Source of the DNA: an uncultured Spirochaetaceae bacterium | GTDB lineage: Bacteria; Spirochaetota; Spirochaetia; Treponematales; Treponemataceae | DNA: 50,553 nucleotides | Direction of reading: 5' to 3' | NCBI GenBank assembly: GCA_902799665.1 | Contig: CADCBK010000011.1 | Location: 20,966 to 71,518 of the forward strand | Shown: positions 1 through 7,053 of the stretch, in pieces | Layout: every line of letters starts with the position of its first letter | How positions within the stretch are numbered: the first letter of the stretch is position 1 | Translations under genes and position numbers: made by a program | The notes under the pieces: model-generated | Databases searched by the model: none | Seen by the model: only the letters and a program-made list of their open reading frames with translations | Told to the model about the DNA's origin: nothing

Positions 1-686
1 GGCGGCGCCCAAAGGGGAAGAACAACGTCTATCACTTGCGGAAGGTTTTTCATGTCAAAGCGCGAAAGCATGGCCCATTCGCCGGCAAGATCCAGCTCGT
101 AGGTAAATTCCTCGCGCTCCTCTTCTGGCGCCAGCTTGTTGCGGCGGCCGCCCGCGCGTCCAACCCGCTTCATTCCAAGATTTTCCATCGTAGTCCAAGA
201 GGCGATGTTTTCACTGTCGCAATGGGCAATAAACCGAGTCACGCCAAAAGTTTTGTTTGTCCACTGGATTAGGGCGGCCGCCGCTTCCTGCGCCAACCCG
301 CTTCCTTGCGCCGATTTTTTTAGGCACCAGCCAAGCTCGGCGGATGGGGTCGATTGCGCCGAGTCGGTGGAGGCGGCCGCAGCTACAGAAAGCTCTTCCT
401 GACCAAAAACGTCCGGCCCGCTCAGCGTGACGCTAATGCCGCCGATGTGCTCGCCGCCGCGCAAAATGGCGCACTCAAAGTCACGCTGCGCCGGAGACTT
501 CCATTCATCTTCCGCCCGCGCCAAAAAATTTTTTGTGTCCTCAATCGTGTCGTTGGGAAGGTAAACCATAAAGCGCATGTTTTGCCGGTCGGAGGCGTAT
601 TCATGCGTCGATTTCAAATATTTTAGGCTTTGCGGAACTATCGTAAGCCGCTCGGTTTTTAGGCAGAAATTTGCGCTGTTGTTCAT
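1..686 (-). CDS. GNAT acetyltransferase (RimJ-like), truncated by window edge
   Basis: The reading frame opens at the ATG at 686-684 and runs off the left edge without a stop, giving 228 visible residues. Residues 8-50 (LKTERLTIVPQS, FMVYLPNDT) and the later GGEHIGGISVTLSG, ELGWCLKKSAQGSGLAQEAA and SENIASWTTMENLGMKRVG segments match the order of a RimJ/RimL-type GNAT fold; the QGSGLA stretch is the acetyl-CoA loop. After this domain the protein continues past residue 210 with LPQVIDVVLPLWAPP, which could begin a second GNAT domain, but the window ends there. The substrate cannot be told: family members acetylate ribosomal protein N-termini, antibiotics or small amines. There is no ribosome-binding site before the ATG, and a -10 box lies 7 nt upstream, so the mRNA is probably leaderless. 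Confidence 0.8.
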   Translation of the reverse strand, partial: MNNSANFCLKTERLTIVPQSLKYLKSTHEYASDRQNMRFMVYLPNDTIEDTKNFLARAEDEWKSPAQRDFECAILRGGEHIGGISVTLSGPDVFGQEELSVAAAASTDSAQSTPSAELGWCLKKSAQGSGLAQEAAAALIQWTNKTFGVTRFIAHCDSENIASWTTMENLGMKRVGRAGGRRNKLAPEEEREEFTYELDLAGEWAMLSRFDMKNLPQVIDVVLPLWAP

Positions 687-693
687 AGGCGGG

Positions 694-722
694 ATTGTAG
701 CGCAAATTAAAAAAAGTGTCTT
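694..722 (-). promoter_or_regulatory. Promoter of the left-edge GNAT gene
   Basis: On the minus strand AAGACA (722-717) and TACAAT (699-694) are separated by 17 bp. Only 7 nt lie between the -10 box and the ATG, so the predicted transcript starts at or next to the start codon. Inferred from consensus and spacing only. Confidence 0.5.
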
Positions 723-734
723 GCCCCAAAGCGC

Positions 735-792
735 TTGACAAAAATCCCCGTCGCGCTCTATACTACAAACATATGAACACTTGTTCATATGT
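735..792 (+). promoter_or_regulatory. Zinc-responsive promoter with ArsR/SmtB operator
   Basis: TTGACA at 735-740 and TATACT at 759-764 are 18 bp apart. Immediately downstream a perfect 11-2-11 inverted repeat occupies 769-792, with arms ACATATGAACA and TGTTCATATGT around a CT centre. The TGAACA/TGTTCA core in a hyphenated repeat of about 12-2-12 is the type of site bound by SmtB/ZiaR/CadC-family repressors. It covers the expected transcription start, so binding should block initiation. It drives the arsR-type gene and probably the ATPase behind it. Confidence 0.85.
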
Positions 793-823
793 TTAACTGT
801 AACCAGCCACAATGGAGGAGCGC

Positions 824-1129
824 ATGGCAAAAAAAGCGGCGCAAACGCCTGACGAAAACACGCTGATCGACTTGTCGGAGCTTTTCAAAATTTTCGGCGA
901 CTCAACGCGGATAAAAATTCTCTTCACGCTTTTGCAGGGGGAGCGGCCTGTAAACGAAATCGCGGCGGAACTTAACATGACCCAGTCGGCGATAAGCCAC
1001 CAGTTGCGTATTCTAAAGACCAGCCGCCTGATCAAGGCCGAGCGAGCCGGAAAGCTTTCAATCTATTCTCTCGCCGACGCGCATGTCGCGTCAATCCTAA
1101 GCCAAGGCTTAGAGCATGTAAACGAATGA
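824..1129 (+). CDS. ArsR/SmtB-family zinc-sensing repressor
   Basis: This 101-residue winged-helix repressor has the usual ArsR length and the DNA-reading helix MTQSAISHQLRILKTSRLI. Its C-terminal helix reads SLADAHVASILSQGLEHVNE, which places Asp, His, His and Glu at the same spacing (D-x-H, then 11 residues, H-x-x-E) as the alpha-5 zinc ligands of cyanobacterial SmtB. There is no cysteine anywhere, so the alpha-3N soft-metal site of CadC/ArsR types is absent. I infer a Zn(II) sensor that releases DNA when metal binds. The start at 824 is preferred over the ATG at 812 because GGAGG at 814-818 lies 5 nt before it. The ATPase gene about 110 bp downstream is the likely co-regulated target, and the operator upstream indicates autoregulation. 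Confidence 0.9.
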   Translation: MAKKAAQTPDENTLIDLSELFKIFGDSTRIKILFTLLQGERPVNEIAAELNMTQSAISHQLRILKTSRLIKAERAGKLSIYSLADAHVASILSQGLEHVNE

Positions 1130-1130
1130 C

Positions 1131-1236
1131 AGCGGCAATACAATTGTCCGCAAAACTAAAATAGAACGATAGCCGCATAAGCGGCTACATCCGCGCTCGT
1201 AACCAAACTCGCGCGGACAGCCGAATGTTAGGAGGA
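1131..1236 (+). promoter_or_regulatory. Structured leader element, copy A, before the metal ATPase
   Basis: This gap between the repressor and the ATPase contains three GCGGC/GCCGC segments: GCGGC at 1132-1136, GCCGC at 1172-1176 and GCGGC at 1181-1185. The second can pair with either of the others, and CGGCT at 1182-1186 can also pair with AGCCG at 1219-1223. A 7-bp hairpin, TCCGCGC (1190-1196) with GCGCGGA (1211-1217), follows. The element ends in TTAGGAGG, the Shine-Dalgarno of the ATPase. A closely similar element precedes putP (22264-22375, minus strand) and a partial one lies at 34793-34835. It could be a cis-acting RNA switch or a dispersed palindromic repeat. Confidence 0.55.
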
Positions 1237-1241
1237 ATTAT

Positions 1242-3273
1242 ATGAGTTGGCGGCCATTGCCACTGCCACTCGCATGAGCATGAACATCATCACGACCACG
1301 GCTGCTGCCACGAACATGGCGAGGAAGAAGGCGGCCTAAAAAAAATCATAATCGCCGCCGGCCTTTTTGCCGCCGCGCTTCTTTTGGAACACCTGCCCTT
1401 CTTTAAGAACTTGGCGGAAGCCGGAGCCGGGCAGCCCATTTTTGGCCAGTCTCTCGTTTTTGGACAGCCCTTCGATTGCGGCCAAGCATTCTCCGCGCTC
1501 AAACTTCTTCTCTTTGCCGCCGCATACTTGCTTTGCGCAAAGGAAGTCCTTATAAACGCCGTCCAAAACATTTTGCGCGGACAAATATTCGACGAGCAAT
1601 TTTTGATGGCCGCCGCCTCAATCGCCGCCATCGCAATCGGCGAATACCCCGAAGCGGTTGGAGTTATGCTCTTTTACCAAGTGGGCGAATGGTTTGAGGA
1701 CTACGCGGTTGACAAGTCGCGCGGCTCGATTCAAAGCCTTGTGGGCTTGCGTCCTGACAAAGCCTTTGTGTTGCGCGACGGCCAAGTCCAGCAAGTCGCG
1801 CCCGAAGAAGTCCAAGTCGGAGAAACGATTCAAGTAAAGGCTGGCGAGCGCGTTCCCCTTGACGGCGTTGTTGTAGAAGGAAATTCTTTTGTTGACACAA
1901 GCGCTCTTACCGGCGAAAGCGTTCCGCGCGAAATTTTTGAAGGCGCCCAAGTGATGGCGGGCTTTGTGAACCAGAGCGGCTTGGTTGCGATAAAAGTGAC
2001 AAAGGCCGCCGCGGATTCTAGCGTGTCGCGCATTCTGGAGTTGGTTGAGAACGCGTCCGAAAAAAAGGCCAAGGCGCAAAAGTTCATCAGCCGTTTCGCT
2101 AAAGTCTACACGCCGCTGGTGTGCGTTGCGGCGGCCTTGGTTGCGGTCGTTCCGCCGATTTTCGCCAGCGCCCAATGGTCAACGTGGATCTACCGCGCGA
2201 TAATGTTCTTGGTTGTCTCATGCCCCTGCGCGCTTGTGATATCGGTTCCGCTTTCATTCTACGGCGGAATCGGGCTCGCTTCCAGCAAAGGCATTTTGAT
2301 AAAGGGAAGCAACTACATCGAGCTTTTGAGCAAGGCGAAAATCGCGGCCTTTGACAAAACAGGAACGCTCACCCAAGGCGTATTTGTGGTCAACGAAATT
2401 CACCCCAGCCCCGAGGCCAAAATCAGCCAAGAGGAATTGGTCGCCATCGCCGCCCACGCCGAAAAATATTCCGAGCACCCGATTTCAAAGTCGCTCAAAA
2501 TCGCGCACCACTGCCCCAAGTGCGAAAGCCTGGCGCTCAACAACGTCCATGAGTTCCGCGGGCAGGGCATCAAGGTGGAGATCGAAGGGCAAACAATCCT
2601 CGCCGGAAATTTAAAATTGATGGAAGCGTTCAAAGTCCAAAAAATAATTCCATGCCCAAAAGACGACGCGGGAACAGTTGTCCACGTGGCCGTAGACGGA
2701 ATCTACCAAGGCCACATCGTCATCTCGGACAAAATAAAGGAAGCCAGCCGCGCCGCGCTTGCCTCGCTCAAAAAGGCAGGCATTCAAAAAACGGTCATGC
2801 TGACCGGCGATTCCCAGCTTGCCGCGGACGCTAGCGCAAAGGCGCTCGGCATTGACCAAACGGCCGCGGAGCTTTTGCCGGAAGACAAAGTGGCCCGCGT
2901 CGAGGAATTGCTAAAAGAAGGGACAACGATTTTCGCCGGAGACGGAATAAACGACGCGCCGGTATTGGCCCGCGCCGACGTGGGAATAGCGATGGGAGCG
3001 CTTGGAAGCGACGCGGCCATCGAAGCCTCCGACGTTGTCATAATGAACGACGACTTGGAAAAAATTTCCGAGGCCGTGAAGATTTCCAAAAAGACCATGC
3101 GCGTGGTATGGCAAAACATCGCCGCCTCGCTTTTGGTGAAGTTTGGAATAATGGCGCTTGCCGTTCCTGGAATAGCGAATTTGTGGCTTGCGGTTTTTGG
3201 AGACGTTGGAGTTTTGTTCTTGGCGGTTCTTAACGCGCTGCGCCTATGCCTTTTTAAGCGCGCGAAGAATTGA
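1242..3273 (+). CDS. P1B-type Zn/Cd/Pb-transporting ATPase, frameshifted at the start
   Basis: The enzyme would use ATP to export Zn(II), Cd(II) or Pb(II) across the inner membrane. Visible motifs are TGES (nt 1909-1920), the TM6 CPC (nt 2221-2229), the phosphorylated DKTGT (from nt 2353), SEHP of the nucleotide domain, and GDGINDAP (from nt 2938). The last membrane segments carry a Lys (SLLVKFG) and an Asp (VFGDVGVLFL) as in ZntA-like P1B-2 pumps. The N-terminus lacks a GMxCxxC domain and instead has a His/Cys-rich stretch (nt 1249-1333) followed by a membrane helix. The ATG at 1242 has a strong GGAGGA at 1231-1236, but its frame stops at 1275. Removing one T at 1247-1248 would join it to the main frame. 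No start codon with a ribosome-binding site exists in the main frame; the TTG at 1384 lies inside a helix. This is either a real mutation, a recoding event or a sequence error. Confidence 0.88.
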
Positions 3274-3275
3274 TG

Positions 3276-4532
3276 TCACTGAATGTGGTTCAATCTTATG
3301 TAGTTTTCAATCTTGCCGCGAATCTTTAAGAAACATTCAACCAAGACTGGATCAAAATGCTTTCCGGCCGCCTCTTCGATTATCTTGAACGATTCCTCGC
3401 AAGAGAAAGGCTCCTTGTAGCAGCGCATTGAAACAAGAGCGTCAAAAACATCCGCGATCGCCATAATGCGGGCGCAAACAGGAATGTCGTATCCGCTTAG
3501 CTGCTGGGGATAGCCCGAGCCGTTCCACTTTTCATGATGGCAAAGCGCGATGTCGGCGGCCATTTTGACATATTCAGGATCTGAATTGTCGTCAAGGACT
3601 TCGTGAACGATTCTGGCGCCTTCGACCGTGTGGCGCTGGATTTGCAGGAACTCGTCAAGGGTAAGCTTTCCGGGCTTTTTGAGAATCGCGTCCGGCACGA
3701 CAATCTTTCCAATGTCGTGCATAGGAGCGGCCTTAACCAAAAGCTCTATGTACTTGTCCGTCAACACCTGCTGGTATTCAAGCGTCTTTCGCGCCTCCAT
3801 CGCAAGCACTTTTACGTAGAACGAAGTTCTCTTTACATGCTCGCCGGTGTCCACGTCTCGGTTTTCGACAAGGTTGGCCATTCCGATAATCGTGTTGTTC
3901 TGCATTTCGATTACTTTTTCGTTCTGGATTTGAATCTTTTGAGCCTGCTCATGAATCTCCGAAACATGAGTGTTCTCCACGAACAAAATGAAAAGCGTGA
4001 ACAAAGTGATAAGGGCCAAAATCACGACCGCGAACAAGGAAACGTTTATCGTCCTGATTACAAAAACCATTTTTTCGTCAAGCTCGAATACCGGCGTAAA
4101 AACATGGGACATGACTTCCACCGCGACAAAAATCGCGCACGAAAACGATCCCAGCAAAAACGAAAGCTTGGGATGGTTAAAGAAAATGATGAAGGGAATC
4201 ATTCCCATCAACAAAATAAAAAAATGAAAGTCCGTTTGCGAGCCGACATAATACTCCGCCAAAACTTGGTGGACAACGACTTCCACAAAGCAAATGGCGT
4301 ACATCCAAAAGGCCGGTCTCCAAGAAATCACCAAACCGCCGACAAACGTAAAAAGCAAGACGCTTCCGATGTTAAAGTAGAACATCGGAAGCACGTTCAG
4401 CGAATAGAAAACCCACATGAATGAAAAGTGGTAGATGAAAGCGAACGAAGCCACAAAGGCAGCCAAAATTTTTGACCGCATGGATGTTTCCAAAAGAGGC
4501 CTCATTTTGTTGCGAAGATTCACCAAATTCAT
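3276..4532 (-). CDS. Membrane HD-GYP domain phosphodiesterase
   Basis: The 418-residue product has about six hydrophobic helices in residues 15-190, a short coiled linker (HEQAQKIQIQNEKVIEMQNN), and a C-terminal HD-GYP domain. The domain keeps the metal-binding and signature residues: H-V-K near the start, PMHDIGKIVVPD, HH followed by E-K-W, and NGSGYP. Family members hydrolyse cyclic di-GMP, so this is probably a membrane-anchored sensor that lowers cyclic di-GMP. The membrane domain resembles no ligand-binding family I can name. An upstream in-frame extension is possible, but the ATG at 4532 fits best because TATAAT at 4548-4543 lies only 10 nt before it. It is divergent from the signal peptidase gene, with about 23 bp between starts. 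Confidence 0.87.
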   Translation of the reverse strand: MNLVNLRNKMRPLLETSMRSKILAAFVASFAFIYHFSFMWVFYSLNVLPMFYFNIGSVLLFTFVGGLVISWRPAFWMYAICFVEVVVHQVLAEYYVGSQTDFHFFILLMGMIPFIIFFNHPKLSFLLGSFSCAIFVAVEVMSHVFTPVFELDEKMVFVIRTINVSLFAVVILALITLFTLFILFVENTHVSEIHEQAQKIQIQNEKVIEMQNNTIIGMANLVENRDVDTGEHVKRTSFYVKVLAMEARKTLEYQQVLTDKYIELLVKAAPMHDIGKIVVPDAILKKPGKLTLDEFLQIQRHTVEGARIVHEVLDDNSDPEYVKMAADIALCHHEKWNGSGYPQQLSGYDIPVCARIMAIADVFDALVSMRCYKEPFSCEESFKIIEEAAGKHFDPVLVECFLKIRGKIENYIRLNHIQ

Positions 4533-4542
4533 TATATTTCCA

Positions 4543-4548
4543 TTATAG
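4543..4548 (-). promoter_or_regulatory. -10 box of the membrane HD-GYP gene
   Basis: TATAAT on the minus strand lies 10 nt before the ATG at 4532. No good -35 hexamer is visible at 16-18 bp. The short distance predicts a 5' leader of only a few nucleotides. Confidence 0.4.
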
Positions 4549-4555
4549 CGCATTT

Positions 4556-5083
4556 TTGGAAAAAGTGGAAAAAATCGACAAAAATAATGGCCCAAAAACC
4601 AACATTTTTCTCTGCGTCCTTTTGGGAATCGCCGCCGCCTTTTTCGCCAAGGCCTTTCTTGTTGACTTTTACAGGGTCAGCGGCCAGTCGATGGAGCCTT
4701 TCATCAAGGACGGAACTGTCATCGCGGCCAACAAGCTGGCCTACGGCCTGCAAAATCCCTTTAAGGCGGAACTTTTGTTCAGCTGGAATAAGCCAAAAAG
4801 AGGCCAGGCGGTCCTTTACATGTACCAAAACTACTGGGTCGTAAAGCGCTGCGCGGCGACGGCGGGCGACAAGCTTGAATGCGTGGAGCAAAACGGCAAT
4901 TGCTTTCTGCTTGTCAACGGCCAGGAAATTCCCCTCAGCTCAATCCAATACCACAAACTGTGGACCACAAAAGCCGTTCCCCCTGGCTGCATTCTGGCGA
5001 TTGGAGACAACGCCCTTCTTTCCCACGATTCCCGCGACTACGGCTTTGTTCCAGAAAAAAACATCGTGGCCCGCGTCAAGTGA
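4556..5083 (+). CDS. lepB: Signal peptidase I
   Basis: This serine/lysine protease removes signal peptides from exported proteins at the outer face of the inner membrane. One membrane anchor (FLCVLLGIAAAFFAKAFLV) is followed by box B, SGQSMEPFIKDG, with catalytic Ser45. Lys97 in YWVVKRCAATAGD is the general base, and the C-terminal GDNALLSHDSRDYGFV is box E. At about 175 residues it is a short S26 enzyme of the Gram-positive/spirochaete size. The start is uncertain: TTG 4556 and GTG 4565 are both in frame, and neither has a strong ribosome-binding site. An ATG much further upstream would overlap the divergent HD-GYP gene. The next gene, a PBP, has its own promoter, so the two need not be one operon. 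Confidence 0.87.
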   Translation: MEKVEKIDKNNGPKTNIFLCVLLGIAAAFFAKAFLVDFYRVSGQSMEPFIKDGTVIAANKLAYGLQNPFKAELLFSWNKPKRGQAVLYMYQNYWVVKRCAATAGDKLECVEQNGNCFLLVNGQEIPLSSIQYHKLWTTKAVPPGCILAIGDNALLSHDSRDYGFVPEKNIVARVK

Positions 5084-5117
5084 AAAAAAACGCCGGCGCG
5101 CAAAACGCGGCAAACTA

Positions 5118-5146
5118 TAGAACTTTTTGCGTAAATCGTGTATAAT
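5118..5146 (+). promoter_or_regulatory. Promoter of the penicillin-binding protein gene
   Basis: A TATAAT at 5141-5146 lies 17 bp after a weak TAGAAC (5118-5123). The predicted leader is about 17 nt and holds GGTGGGA before the ATG at 5170. Confidence 0.45.
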
Positions 5147-5169
5147 TTTTGTTTGGTGGGAATATTCTA

Positions 5170-7053
5170 ATGAGCGGCTTTTTTCCAAAATGGCGCATTA
5201 TAGTCTTTTCTATTTTTTCTTTTTTGCTGACGGGAACAATTTTGCTTCGATACGCAAGCCTGTCCGCCAAAGAGCCGGAAAGAATCGCGCAAAAGCCTCC
5301 TGCGGTGGAACGCGGCTCCATCGTGGACAGAAACGGAAAGCCGCTTGCCGTTGACACGAGTTTCTTTCACATGGGAATCAATCCCCACAAAATCAAAAAC
5401 CCGGAAGAGTTCGCGCATGACGTCGCTCCGATTTTGGAAATGGAAGAAAGCGAAATCACCGGCATCATCAGGAAAACTTTGGAAAAGAAAAATTCCCGCT
5501 TTGCCTACATAAAGAAAAAGATGCCCCTCACCACTTACGAGGCGGTCAAGAAAATCACCGACCAAAAAAAATACAGGGCCGCCGTAAGCTACGACAAAAT
5601 TCCCGGCCGCATTTATCCCGAAAACACTTTGGCCTCGCAGCTTATCGGCTACATGGGCGACGACGGAAAGGGCCTTGCAGGAATCGAGTACTCAATGCAG
5701 CCGATCTTGCAGCCGCAGGCAAAAGCGGGCGAAACAAAGCCAGAGCAAGGAAAGAACGTTTACCTTACGATTGACGCCAACTTGCAGTACAAGCTTGAAA
5801 AAATCGCCCGCGAGGCTTTGGAAAACACGCAGGGCGCGAACTTAATGCTCTTGGCCGCCTACGCCAAGACCGGCGAAATTTTGGCCTACCTTAGCCTGCC
5901 CGAAGCCAACCTTAACGATTACGGAAGCGCCACGATAGAGGAAACGATTGACAGGCCCGCGATGACTTTTTACGAGCCAGGCTCTGTATTCAAAGTGTTC
6001 AGCATAGCGGCGGCATACGACGCGGGCCTTTTTAGGCAGGACGAATCATTCTACTGCGACCGCGTTTTTGAAAAAGTCATGTCAAACGGAGAGCGCGTCC
6101 ACATCAACTGTTTGTCAAAGCACGGATACTTGACAGCGCGCGGCGCCTTGGAGCAGTCCTGCAACGACGTCACCGCGCAAATCACCGACAGAATGGACAC
6201 GGACGCCTTCCTTGCAAAGCTGCGCCAGTTTGGCTTTGGACAAAAAACCGGCGTCCAGCTTCCAGGCGAAAGCTCTGGAATGCTTCCCGGAAAGAACAGC
6301 CGCTTTTGGTCGGCCCGCTCCAAGATGACTATTTCCATCGGACAGGAAGTCGCGGTGACGGCCCTTCAAGTGATTCAGGCGGCGACGGTTTTGGCCAACG
6401 GCGGACATCCGATGAAGCTTTCGGTAATCTCTAAAATAACCGACAACGAAGGAAACACTGTATTCCAGCACCAGCCTGAAAAAAGGCAGCAAGTGATTTC
6501 GGAAGAAACCGCCGCCTACATTTTAAGCTGCATGCAAACCGGCGCCGAAAAAGGCATCGGCTGGCGGGCCGCGCTTGGCGACATAACGATTGGCGTAAAG
6601 ACAGGAACCGCGCAAATGGCCGACCACGAACACGGCGGCTATAGCGACACGGATTTCTTGTCGGACGTACTGGCGGTGTTCCCGGTTGAGGATCCCGAAA
6701 TCATTTTGTACATCGTAATCCAAAAGTCGCGCGGCATAAACTTTGCAAGCCGCATCGTCGCTCCTGTAATCAAAGACTCCGCCGACGCAATCATCGACCA
6801 CTTGGGAATGAGCCGCGGCGACGCCGCTTCTTTGGCCCACTCAGGCCGCATTTCGATTTCTTCAAAAGAAGGAGTCAAGATGGGAAGCGTCGTTCCTGAT
6901 TTTACGGGAATGTCAAAAAAGGATTTGCTTCCACTTCTTAACCGCAAGGACATAAAGATTAACATTTACGGAATCGGCTGGGTGACAAAGCAAACTCCGC
7001 CGCCAGGAACGCCAGTCACGGAGAACATGGAAATTGACATCTACATGGAATGA
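5170..7053 (+). CDS. Class B penicillin-binding protein with one PASTA domain (FtsI-like)
   Basis: This 627-residue transpeptidase would cross-link peptidoglycan, probably at the septum. After a short cytoplasmic start and one membrane helix (about residues 7-28) comes a dimerisation domain that begins ERGSIVDRNGKPLAVD. The transpeptidase domain has Ser272 and Lys275 (PGSVFK), S330-C-N332 and K477-T-G. The C-terminal 60 residues form a PASTA domain (VVPDFTGMSKKDLLPLL ending in TPVTENMEIDIY), a cell-wall sensing module. The start at 5170 is chosen because GGTGGGA lies just before it; an ATG-like start seven codons earlier has no such site. The final 20 nt overlap the next gene. It could equally be called a PBP2-type protein, since no division-gene neighbours are present. 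Confidence 0.9.
   Translation: MSGFFPKWRIIVFSIFSFLLTGTILLRYASLSAKEPERIAQKPPAVERGSIVDRNGKPLAVDTSFFHMGINPHKIKNPEEFAHDVAPILEMEESEITGIIRKTLEKKNSRFAYIKKKMPLTTYEAVKKITDQKKYRAAVSYDKIPGRIYPENTLASQLIGYMGDDGKGLAGIEYSMQPILQPQAKAGETKPEQGKNVYLTIDANLQYKLEKIAREALENTQGANLMLLAAYAKTGEILAYLSLPEANLNDYGSATIEETIDRPAMTFYEPGSVFKVFSIAAAYDAGLFRQDESFYCDRVFEKVMSNGERVHINCLSKHGYLTARGALEQSCNDVTAQITDRMDTDAFLAKLRQFGFGQKTGVQLPGESSGMLPGKNSRFWSARSKMTISIGQEVAVTALQVIQAATVLANGGHPMKLSVISKITDNEGNTVFQHQPEKRQQVISEETAAYILSCMQTGAEKGIGWRAALGDITIGVKTGTAQMADHEHGGYSDTDFLSDVLAVFPVEDPEIILYIVIQKSRGINFASRIVAPVIKDSADAIIDHLGMSRGDAASLAHSGRISISSKEGVKMGSVVPDFTGMSKKDLLPLLNRKDIKINIYGIGWVTKQTPPPGTPVTENMEIDIYME

Noticed and set aside
812..814. ATG at 812 as start of the ArsR-type repressor
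   Set aside because: No Shine-Dalgarno before it, while GGAGG lies just before the ATG at 824.
1384..1386. TTG as true start of the metal ATPase
   Set aside because: It lies inside a membrane helix, has no ribosome-binding site and would remove the metal-binding N-terminus that stays in frame upstream.
3603..4424. 273-codon open frame opposite the membrane HD-GYP gene
   Set aside because: Low-complexity Arg/His/Lys-rich shadow of a well-supported gene.
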